Origin: an uncultured Halieaceae bacterium
GTDB lineage: Bacteria; Pseudomonadota; Gammaproteobacteria; Pseudomonadales; Halieaceae
Length of the DNA stretch: 41,326 nt
Direction of reading: 5' to 3'
NCBI GenBank assembly: GCA_913045375.1
Contig: CAJWQE010000012.1
Coordinates: 1 to 41,326, forward strand
The notes under the pieces were generated by a model that did not search any database, was not told where the DNA came from, and saw nothing but the letters and a program-made list of their open reading frames with translations. Positions 34,342 through 41,326 of this stretch are shown here, piece after piece; within the stretch, counting starts at the first letter, position 1, and the number at the start of each line of letters is the position of its first letter. Both the position numbers and the translations under genes were made by a program.

Positions 34342-34549
34342 TCGACGCCCTCCACGTCTTCTTTGAGTGGGTGATAACCAAAACCACTGGCTGAGACCAA
34401 CTTCAAACAGCAACGAGCCTGGTGGATGCAAACTTCGGTCTGTCTTCACCATACACCATCTCGATTGACACAAAGTTAAGGTCGAAAACGCTCGCACAGT
34501 GTGATAACTAATAAGCAACAAAAATACTCATCACAGCGGTTGAATTTGT

Positions 34550-37500
34550 ATGCGCTATGCTCGCTTTTATCGCACCACACTCACAAAACAAGCCTTCGTT
34601 TTTACCAGCTTATTTGCGGCATCGGGTCTGACATTATCGGAAGAGCCTGAGACACCACCTTGGGATGTCTCAGCGCCGAGCTACTCGGCCGAGGTTCAAG
34701 AAATCGAGCTCAGCGTGACTGAGGGTACCTGGATGAACCTCGATGTCTCACCTGATGGGCAGCACATTGCTTTCGATCTGTTGGGAGACATTTATCAGAT
34801 ACCGATCACGGGTGGCGAAGCGACACCATTACTTAGCGGTCACGCATGGGAAATACAGCCGCAATACAGTCCCGATGGCCGTTTCCTCGCGTTTACGTCC
34901 GACCGTAATGGCGCAGACAACATTTGGGTTATGGACCTGACCAATCCAGACAACAAGCACCAAATAACCCACGAAAGTTTTCGACTGCTTAATAATCCGA
35001 GTTGGCACCCGTCAGGTGAATATTTGGTAGCGAAGAAGCACTTCACCACCTCAAGATCACTCGGAACCGGCGAAGTATGGCTTTACGATGCCAACGTCGA
35101 TCAAGCCCTGACGCGAGGAAACCTACAAGGCTCTGTGCTGGTAAAGCGACCAAGCCCCGCATTCCAGAAGGAACTGGGCGAACCGACCTTCAGCGCTGAT
35201 GGAGAGTCGGTGTTCTATATTCAGAACACGACACCCGGAAACACCTTCATCTACCATCAGGATAGCAACGGTGAAGTCATGGCTATCAAACGCTATGACC
35301 TCGAAACGGGTGAGATTGAGAAAGTCGTTGGCGGCGCGGGCGGCGCTGTTCGACCCACGCCATCGCCCGACGGTAAAACACTCGCCTTTGTGAAGCGCGT
35401 GAGAGCAGCTTCGCGGCTGTTTGTGATGGATCTCGCCTCAGGCGAACAAACCATGCTGGTTGATGATCTCGACCCCGATATGCAGGAAACATGGGCGGTT
35501 CAGGGCGCCTACCCGACTATGGCATGGACACCCGATGGTGATTCCATTGTTTATTGGTCTCAAGGTCACATTTGGCGTGTCGACGTTGCTTCAGGTGAAT
35601 CCCGTCAAATTCCGTTCTCAGTTAATGACACGCGCACAGCCTACCCTGCAGTTGAAGTCGCGGTCGATGTTGCGCCCGACACCCTCACAACCACTATGCC
35701 GCGGTTCGCCACACAAAGTCCCGATGGCCAATCTGTGGCCTTTGAGTCCATGGGGCGGCTGTACCTGAAACGTAACGGCGAAAAAGCCAAGCGCCTGACG
35801 CGCGATACCGCTACTGCGGTCGAATTTTCACCCGCGTTTTCACCCGACGGGAAGGAAGTGTACTACCTGACTTGGTCGGACGACGAGTTAGGATCCATTC
35901 GTAAAGTCAGTGCCCGCGGTGGACGCTCCAAAGAGGTTCTCGCAACACCGGGTCACTATGTTGATCTCAGCGTATCGAGCGATGGCGAGACCCTGCTCTT
36001 TGCCAAGCTGAGCGGCAGTTCGCTGACCAACCCACATTGGGGTAAAAACCCCGGCATCTATATCCTCAATCTGAGTGATGAAGAGGCTCAGTTTGTCAGT
36101 CGACGTGGCCGGTCACCCCACTTCGGTCCCGGTGACCGTATTTACGTCACTGAGCGCGTGAGCTCGGCTGTTGGTCGTGGCAGCGATGATGCTTCCAGTG
36201 AGCTCATTTCCATGAATCACGATGGCGAGGACGTGCGAACGCACGCAAGCTCTCCACTGGCGACCGTTATTCGTATGTCGCCCGCAGGCAAGCACGTCGC
36301 TTATCGCGAGGCCGGTCGTCTGTACGTGGCGGCACTGCCGATGACTGGGCGCTCCATCGACCTAGCAGCCATTGAAAATACGGCCTCGGGCGCCGCAGCC
36401 TATGCCACAGAGCGTGTGAGTGCGCCGGGAGGTGAATTCATTCAATGGAGCGCGGATGGAAGCTCGCTCACGTGGAGCGTGGGCCCACGCTTTTTCCAAT
36501 ACATCGTCAATGGCTCTCTCGGCAGCGGTACAAACGACGCCCAGCAAATCGCAGATCTCAGCCTCTCAGTTGACTCCGATCGTCCCCAAGGAACTGTGGC
36601 CTTTACCAATGCTCGCGTCATCACCATGAACTCAGCGCGAGATGTCATCGACAATGGCGTTGTCATCGTTGAGGACAATCGCATTGCGGCGCTGGGCGCC
36701 ACGGGTGACGTTCCCATCCCCGACGGTGCAACGCAGGTCGATCTGGGTGGAAAGACCTTGATGCCCGGCTATATTGATGCGCACGCACACGGCCCGTACG
36801 CTCGAGACGACATCATCCCTCAAAATAACTGGTCGCTTCTCGCGCACCTTGCGCTCGGTGTGACAACTGTACACAACCCCTCAAGCAGAGCCGCTCAAGT
36901 CTTCCCAGCCGCTGAATATCAGCGCGCGGGCCAGATCGTCGGACCGCGCATATTTTCAACCGGCGAAATCATCTACGGGGCAAAGAGCACAGGCTTTGAC
37001 CCCATTGAGTCGCTCGATGACGCCAAAGCTGTGGTTGATCGCCTCAAGGCTCAGGGGGCCATCAGTGTTAAAAACTACAATCAACCTCGCCGAGCGCAGC
37101 GACAAATGGTTATCGAGGCCGCGCGTGATGCCGGTATGTTGGTGGTCGCTGAAGGCGGTTCGCTTTACCACATGGACATGAATCTAGTGGCAGATGGTTC
37201 GACCGGCATCGAGCACAACATCCCGACCTTAAAGATCTACGATGATGTCCGCGACTTCTGGTCGAATACCCGTGTCGGGTACACACCCACTTTGAGCGTG
37301 ACCTACGGCGGATTAACCTCCGAGGACCGCTTCTACCGAGACACTGAAGTCTGGAAGCACCCGCTGCTCTCACACTTTGTCCCACCCACCGTATTGCAAC
37401 CGCGATCCGTTCGGCGGGTCACAGCTCCTGAGCCAGATTTCCGCGATGATGATGCGGCAGCCGTGGCAAAAGAGTTGATGGAGCTCGGTGTCTTGGTCAA

Positions 37501-37846
37501 CACCGGTGCTCACGGACAGCGGGAGGGGCTGGCAACGCACTGGGAAATGTGGAGCTTTGCCGAGGGAGGCATGAGCCCAATGCAGATGCTGGCAACAGCG
37601 ACCATCAACCCTGCGCGCTACCTCGGTATGGATGCCGATCTGGGTTCGATTGAAACTGGAAAGCTGGCGGACTTACAGGTGGTCGATGGCAACCCACTCG
37701 AGGATGTGAAGAGCACCGACCGTATCACGCATGTCATGGTAAATGGGCGACTCTATCGTGCGAATGACCTGGGCGAGGAAGTGACCGGCTCGCGTCCGGC
37801 ACCGACGCTCTGGTGGCACAATCAGCCACAGCATCAGATACGTTAA
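34550..37846 (+). CDS. TolB-like beta-propeller fused to amidohydrolase, exported
   Basis: This 1098-residue protein has a signal-peptide-like N terminus (KQAFVFTSLFAASGLTLS). Residues about 55-670 contain repeated PD40/WD40-like blades with the recurring SPDG motif (VSPDGQHIAFD, YSPDGRFLAFTSDRNG, PSPDGKTLAFV, FSPDGKEVYYLTW). Residues about 685-1085 form an amidohydrolase TIM barrel with the metal motif His745-x-His747 (DAHAHGPY), KNYNQPRR holding a candidate carboxylated lysine, and GIEHNIP. Where most amidohydrolases have a metal-binding Asp after a glycine-rich strand, this one reads NTGAHGQREGLATHWEMW. That pattern recurs in propeller-amidohydrolase fusions as I recall them. It is probably a periplasmic peptidase or dipeptidase-like enzyme. 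The M20 gene follows 16 bases later in the same operon. Confidence 0.9.
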   Translation: MRYARFYRTTLTKQAFVFTSLFAASGLTLSEEPETPPWDVSAPSYSAEVQEIELSVTEGTWMNLDVSPDGQHIAFDLLGDIYQIPITGGEATPLLSGHAWEIQPQYSPDGRFLAFTSDRNGADNIWVMDLTNPDNKHQITHESFRLLNNPSWHPSGEYLVAKKHFTTSRSLGTGEVWLYDANVDQALTRGNLQGSVLVKRPSPAFQKELGEPTFSADGESVFYIQNTTPGNTFIYHQDSNGEVMAIKRYDLETGEIEKVVGGAGGAVRPTPSPDGKTLAFVKRVRAASRLFVMDLASGEQTMLVDDLDPDMQETWAVQGAYPTMAWTPDGDSIVYWSQGHIWRVDVASGESRQIPFSVNDTRTAYPAVEVAVDVAPDTLTTTMPRFATQSPDGQSVAFESMGRLYLKRNGEKAKRLTRDTATAVEFSPAFSPDGKEVYYLTWSDDELGSIRKVSARGGRSKEVLATPGHYVDLSVSSDGETLLFAKLSGSSLTNPHWGKNPGIYILNLSDEEAQFVSRRGRSPHFGPGDRIYVTERVSSAVGRGSDDASSELISMNHDGEDVRTHASSPLATVIRMSPAGKHVAYREAGRLYVAALPMTGRSIDLAAIENTASGAAAYATERVSAPGGEFIQWSADGSSLTWSVGPRFFQYIVNGSLGSGTNDAQQIADLSLSVDSDRPQGTVAFTNARVITMNSARDVIDNGVVIVEDNRIAALGATGDVPIPDGATQVDLGGKTLMPGYIDAHAHGPYARDDIIPQNNWSLLAHLALGVTTVHNPSSRAAQVFPAAEYQRAGQIVGPRIFSTGEIIYGAKSTGFDPIESLDDAKAVVDRLKAQGAISVKNYNQPRRAQRQMVIEAARDAGMLVVAEGGSLYHMDMNLVADGSTGIEHNIPTLKIYDDVRDFWSNTRVGYTPTLSVTYGGLTSEDRFYRDTEVWKHPLLSHFVPPTVLQPRSVRRVTAPEPDFRDDDAAAVAKELMELGVLVNTGAHGQREGLATHWEMWSFAEGGMSPMQMLATATINPARYLGMDADLGSIETGKLADLQVVDGNPLEDVKSTDRITHVMVNGRLYRANDLGEEVTGSRPAPTLWWHNQPQHQIR

Positions 37847-37862
37847 TCGCGAGGAAGTCCGT

Positions 37863-39188
37863 ATGAACCTGATACAGCGTGCGTCGCTAATCAGCGCCCT
37901 ATTGCTCAGCGTCGCCGTCGCGCCCGCAGCACATCCAGGATCGCTGTCAGCCAAAGAAAAAGCGATGGTTGACTGGATTGATGCGCACCAGGACGAGGCT
38001 ATTGAGCTGCTGGCTGAAACGGTCAACATTGGAAGCGGGACAATGAATCACGCGGGTATTCGTGCCGTCGGAGACGTCATGTCACGCGAACTGGAAACGC
38101 TCGGCTTGGCGACGCGTTGGATCGACATGCCCCCTGAGATGAACCGCGCAGGCCATTTGTTTGCCAGCAAGGAAGGTAAAGGTAAAAGGTTCCTCCTCAT
38201 CGGACACCTCGATACGGTTTTTGAGTCAGATGACGAATTCCAGGCGTTCACACGCGAGGGCAACATTGGACGCGGCCCGGGCATCAGCGACATGAAGGAC
38301 GGTAATGCCGTCATCGTCTACGCATTAAAAGCACTTCAGCATATTGGTGCCTTAGACGATATTGCTGTCACCGTTGCCTACACAGGCGATGAGGAGATGA
38401 CAGGCAAACCCTTGTCCATTAGCCGCAAAGATCTCATAGAGGCTGGAAAATGGGCTGATATCGCTTTGGGTTTTGAAGGTGCCATCAAAACTCAGGGTTC
38501 TGACTGGGCCACCGTTGCCCGACGCAGTTCTAGCGGCTGGATGTTGAAAGTATCGGGTAGGCAAGCGCACTCCTCAGGTGTCTTTAGCGAACGCGTGGGC
38601 GCTGGTGCCATTAATGAAGCTGCGAGAATTCTGGATACGTTCTACAACGAGGTTCGCGGTGAATACGGCTTAACTTTTAATGCGGGCACCATTCAAGGCG
38701 GTACCACCGTGAACTACGATTCTGCTCAGAATCGGGGCACCACCTTCGGCAAAACGAACGTCGTCCCGAGCGAAGTCATCGTAGACGGCGGTATCAGAGC
38801 GCTATCACGCGAGCAGTTGGCGCAGGCAAAAGAAAAGATGAAAACCATCGTCGCAAACCACCTACCCCACACCAGTGCCTCAATCAGCTTCGTCGATAGC
38901 TATCCGCCGATGCCTCCCTCAGATGGCAACCGTCAGCTTGCAGAGCAACTCTCGGTCGTGAATCAGGATTTAGGACGTGGCCCGATGAAGATCTGGGATC
39001 CACTACGACGTGGTGCGGCCGATATCTCGTTCGTTGCCCCCTATACTGATGCCTTAGCAGGCATGGGCGCACTCGGTAAAGGCGGCCACACGCCTAACGA
39101 GAGCCTTGAACTGGACTCGATGGCACTGGCGATTAAGCGCGCTGCGATCCTCATGTATCGGCTCTCGGGGACGACAGAGAAGGAGTAA
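37863..39188 (+). CDS. M20 family metallocarboxypeptidase (CPG2-like), exported
   Basis: This 441-residue zinc peptidase starts with a signal peptide, MNLIQRASLISALLLSVAVA. The M20 metal ligands are visible: LIGHLDTVF (His, Asp), GPGISDMKDGNAV (bridging Asp), YTGDEEMTGKP (catalytic and metal Glu), GFEGA, and a C-terminal GKGGHTPNESL (His). The spacing resembles glutamate carboxypeptidase G2, with a central dimerisation domain around GRQAHSSGVFSERVGAGAI. It would release C-terminal glutamate-like residues in the periplasm. It follows the propeller-amidohydrolase by 16 bases with GAGG before the ATG, so the two probably act together in peptide breakdown. Confidence 0.92.
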   Translation: MNLIQRASLISALLLSVAVAPAAHPGSLSAKEKAMVDWIDAHQDEAIELLAETVNIGSGTMNHAGIRAVGDVMSRELETLGLATRWIDMPPEMNRAGHLFASKEGKGKRFLLIGHLDTVFESDDEFQAFTREGNIGRGPGISDMKDGNAVIVYALKALQHIGALDDIAVTVAYTGDEEMTGKPLSISRKDLIEAGKWADIALGFEGAIKTQGSDWATVARRSSSGWMLKVSGRQAHSSGVFSERVGAGAINEAARILDTFYNEVRGEYGLTFNAGTIQGGTTVNYDSAQNRGTTFGKTNVVPSEVIVDGGIRALSREQLAQAKEKMKTIVANHLPHTSASISFVDSYPPMPPSDGNRQLAEQLSVVNQDLGRGPMKIWDPLRRGAADISFVAPYTDALAGMGALGKGGHTPNESLELDSMALAIKRAAILMYRLSGTTEKE

Positions 39189-39224
39189 ACCGATCCTCTC
39201 TCGCCCCGCGTTTAACAACTGAAA

Positions 39225-39242
39225 GCGCCTCGGACTAGGCGC
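39225..39242 (+). other. Hairpin without T-tract after the M20 gene
   Basis: GCGCCT-CGGACT-AGGCGC gives a 6-base-pair GC-rich stem 36 bases after the M20 stop. There is no run of T residues, so it is at best a transcript-stabilising stem or a Rho-linked end. Confidence 0.35.
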
Positions 39243-39332
39243 CCTGATGTTGCCGATATACGTCAGCAGTTAAGACTAAAAACGCCCATCTGAACAGCTG
39301 GAAAGTAACATTCAAACTGTCATACTCACCAT

Positions 39333-40256
39333 ATGACTAAAACGCATACGCATATTGCTTATTTGATGGGCGCAGGTCTCGCGATCTACTTCCAGCAAGC
39401 TGCACTCGCGCTGTTCTTAGGTATTGGACTGGCTTTAACCATTGGTCCGGCTCCCCTCCGCGATGCCTCTCGACTATCACGCGGGGCGTTGCAATGCGGC
39501 GTGGTCATCCTGGGCTTAGCTCTGCCCTTCAGAGAGGTCGTGACACTCGGTTCGGCTAATGGCGTTGTGGTCTCGGCAATGGTTCTGACCACTCTAGCCA
39601 GTGGTCTCATCTTATTAAAGCTGCTTCGGACTGATGATGTCAGCGGAAAACTTTTAACGACGGGTACAGCAGTCTGTGGTGGGACGGCGGTGGCCACCCT
39701 CGCACCGGTAATCAAAGCCGAGAATCAGCAGGTCGCTCAAACCCTCACTATCATCTTCGTTCTTAATGGCATCGCTATTGTGCTGTTTCCTGCGATCGGA
39801 CATGCATTAGATTTGAGTCAGCAGCAATTTGGTATGTGGGCTGCCGTGGCCATTCACGATACCTCTTCCGTTGTGGGCGCAGCCGCCGCGTATGGCGACG
39901 AGGCACTCACGACCGCAGCGACATTAAAGATCCTCCGAATTTTGTGGCTCATCCCCGTGATAATCATCGCGAGCTACTCAATGAAGCGCATTAGCGCCAA
40001 CGAGATTCGAATACCGCTTTTCGTCACTGGCTTCATCATCGCCAGTCTGATCGGAGGCTACTTCCAGTTCGATGGGGATGTCACCAGCCTGTTTTCACTG
40101 ATCAGCAAGAGCCTATTTGGACTCGCTCTATTCCTCATCGGCTCACAGATGTCTTTGGAGTCGCTCAAGACGATCTGCCCTCGTTTGATTGGCATGGCAG
40201 TGGTGCTTTGGTCGGCTCTGAGCCTCGGCAGCCTTTACTGGGTAACAACGGTCTGA
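39333..40256 (+). CDS. YeiH family putative sulfate exporter (UPF0324)
   Basis: This 307-residue inner-membrane protein has about 9-10 helices. It carries the two YeiH/UPF0324 signatures: TGTAVCGGTAVATLAPVIKA in the first half and AAVAIHDTSSVVGAAAAYGD in the second. The C terminus GLALFLIGSQMSLESLK is also typical. Family members have been described as putative sulfate exporters, and the substrate is rarely tested. The ATG at 39333 has no Shine-Dalgarno sequence just upstream (TACTCACCAT), so initiation may be weak or leaderless. It lies between the M20 gene and the rubredoxin-reductase gene, without an obvious functional link to either. Confidence 0.88.
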   Translation: MTKTHTHIAYLMGAGLAIYFQQAALALFLGIGLALTIGPAPLRDASRLSRGALQCGVVILGLALPFREVVTLGSANGVVVSAMVLTTLASGLILLKLLRTDDVSGKLLTTGTAVCGGTAVATLAPVIKAENQQVAQTLTIIFVLNGIAIVLFPAIGHALDLSQQQFGMWAAVAIHDTSSVVGAAAAYGDEALTTAATLKILRILWLIPVIIIASYSMKRISANEIRIPLFVTGFIIASLIGGYFQFDGDVTSLFSLISKSLFGLALFLIGSQMSLESLKTICPRLIGMAVVLWSALSLGSLYWVTTV

Positions 40257-40424
40257 AAACCCAATTGCCTTGAGTCATCTTCGGTGAGCGGATCCATTTT
40301 CTTTGCCGTTAGTCCGACAAGTGGATGACGAAGCAGTAGATTTTGGGCAGACTGCCGGCTCATTTGGAAACGGTGCTCCGACGCGCCGTAATCTTTGACT
40401 CGAGAAAGATTAAAAGGATTGTTC

Positions 40425-41326
40425 ATGGCTCAGTGGGAATGCATCGTTTGTGGTCTGATCTACGACGAGAAAGAAGGCTGGCCCGATGATGGCATTGCAC
40501 CCGGCACCAAGTGGGCTGACGTACCGGATGACTGGACATGTCCCGATTGCGGTGTTGGCAAAGATGACTTCGAGCTCATCCCCGGCACGGAAGATGAAGC
40601 AGAATCTGAGGAGGCGTCTGCACCAAGCGATACCGGCCCCGCAGGTCACCCAATTGTCGTCATCGGTTCTGGGCTTGCGGCTTACAGCTTGGCTAACGCC
40701 ATCAAGAAAACGGATGCAGATACGGCCATAACGCTCATCACGCGCGACGGTGGTGAAAACTACTCTAAACCTATGATTTCGACAGGTTTCACCAAGAAAT
40801 TTGAGCCTGATCAACTCGCCACTCAAACCGCCCAGAACATGTCAGACAATCTGGGTGTCGCCGTGCGAACACGCACAGAAGTTGCGTCGCTCGATACGGC
40901 GTCAAGTGAAGTCGTGCTGACGTCGGGAGAGCGAGTGCCCTACTCAAGCTTGGTTCTAACACTGGGCGCTGAACTGATTCGCCCACCTATGGGCGGAGAT
41001 GCCGCCGATGAGGTCATGGGGGTTAACGATCTCGATGACTACCGACGGTTCAGAGATACACTGACGCAGACGGGTGCCAAAAAAGTCGCCGTTATTGGAG
41101 CTGGACTCATTGGCTGCGAGTTCACTAATGACCTTCTCAATGGTGACTTCACGGTTGAAGCCGTCGATCCGATGGATTACTGCCTACCCACGCTATTGCC
41201 TGAAACCGCAGGGCGCGCTGTTCAGCGAGCGCTAGAAGAAAAAGGCGCACGCTTTCATTTCGGGCCATTGGCAACAGACGTCAACCGATCCGAAGGCGGC
41301 TACACCGTTGCCCTTAATAACGGCGA
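40425..41326 (+). CDS. Rubredoxin fused to FAD-dependent rubredoxin reductase (runs off right edge)
   Basis: The first 300 codons of a fused electron-transfer protein are in the window. Residues 1-53 are a rubredoxin with the four iron-binding cysteines Cys6, Cys9, Cys39 and Cys42 (CIVCG and CPDCG). An acidic linker (about 54-75) leads into a pyridine-nucleotide-disulfide-type flavoprotein. Its FAD loop is [13 protein letters not shown] (Gly81, Gly83) and its NAD loop [13 protein letters not shown] (Gly225, Gly227). NAD(P)H electrons would flow through FAD to the attached rubredoxin and on to a partner such as an alkane hydroxylase, a di-iron enzyme or an oxygen/peroxide-reducing protein. The ATG at 40425 is preceded by AAGGA 7 bases upstream. 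No partner oxygenase is adjacent; the sterol-desaturase-type protein at 31789-32730 is one local candidate. Confidence 0.92.
   Translation, partial: MAQWECIVCGLIYDEKEGWPDDGIAPGTKWADVPDDWTCPDCGVGKDDFELIPGTEDEAESEEASAPSDTGPAGHPIVVIGSGLAAYSLANAIKKTDADTAITLITRDGGENYSKPMISTGFTKKFEPDQLATQTAQNMSDNLGVAVRTRTEVASLDTASSEVVLTSGERVPYSSLVLTLGAELIRPPMGGDAADEVMGVNDLDDYRRFRDTLTQTGAKKVAVIGAGLIGCEFTNDLLNGDFTVEAVDPMDYCLPTLLPETAGRAVQRALEEKGARFHFGPLATDVNRSEGGYTVALNNG

Noticed and set aside
40235..40426. Minus-strand 63-codon frame whose ATG overlaps the rubredoxin start codon
   Set aside because: It overlaps the 3' end of the YeiH gene and the start of the rubredoxin gene. No family is recognised and no ribosome-binding site is convincing.

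Overview
The window looks like a chromosomal segment from an aerobic, heterotrophic or photoheterotrophic marine gammaproteobacterium. Coding is dense on both strands at moderate GC. There is no phage, insertion sequence, CRISPR array or rRNA, and only one tRNA. The gammaproteobacterial assignment rests on the TruC-, YcgN-, PsiE-, YeiH- and FolE-like genes. The adjacent propionyl-CoA synthase and malonyl-CoA reductase genes suggest the OM60/NOR5 (Halieaceae) group, for example a Luminiphilus-like organism. That last step is inference from remembered gene distribution, not from a database search.

Layout. 1-1478 (minus): an RND efflux pump, cut by the left edge, with its membrane-fusion protein. 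1669-4255: a saccharopine-dehydrogenase-like oxidoreductase, a SYLF-domain protein and GTP cyclohydrolase I. 4294-6814 (minus): gamma-glutamyltransferase overlapping a short-chain dehydrogenase. 6870-10105: a beta-hydroxyacid dehydrogenase fused to a GFA zinc domain, a YcgN-type cysteine-cluster protein, a small possibly papain-like protein, and a PLP-dependent threonine/serine dehydratase. 10314-19372: the two giant fused genes pcs and mcr, ending in a strong intrinsic terminator. 19512-23886: a GPH/MFS symporter, an exported M20 amidohydrolase and an acyl-CoA synthetase. 24051-28631: a PsiE-like membrane protein, an exported alpha/beta hydrolase, kynureninase, adenine phosphoribosyltransferase and an iron-sulfur L-serine dehydratase. 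28648-31514: TruC, tRNA-Arg(ACG) with its promoter and terminator, and a lipoprotein with a PA/M28-like look. 31789-41326: a sterol-desaturase-type di-iron protein, a sodium:solute symporter, a beta-propeller/amidohydrolase fusion, an M20 carboxypeptidase, a YeiH exporter, and a rubredoxin-FAD reductase fusion cut by the right edge.

How the genes fit together. The centrepiece is pcs-mcr, joined by an ATGA stop/start overlap. Together the two proteins would take malonyl-CoA through malonate semialdehyde, 3-hydroxypropionate, 3-hydroxypropionyl-CoA and acryloyl-CoA to propionyl-CoA. This is the signature half of the Chloroflexus 3-hydroxypropionate bicycle. The carboxylases and the lyase branch are not in this window, so a full autotrophic cycle cannot be claimed. 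Assimilation of acetyl-CoA or 3-hydroxypropionate is an equally good reading. Much of the rest suits a peptide and amino-acid scavenger: Ggt, two M20 hydrolases, the propeller-amidohydrolase, the SSS symporter, two hydroxy-amino-acid deaminases, and a kynurenine step whose putative formamidase appears to be exported.
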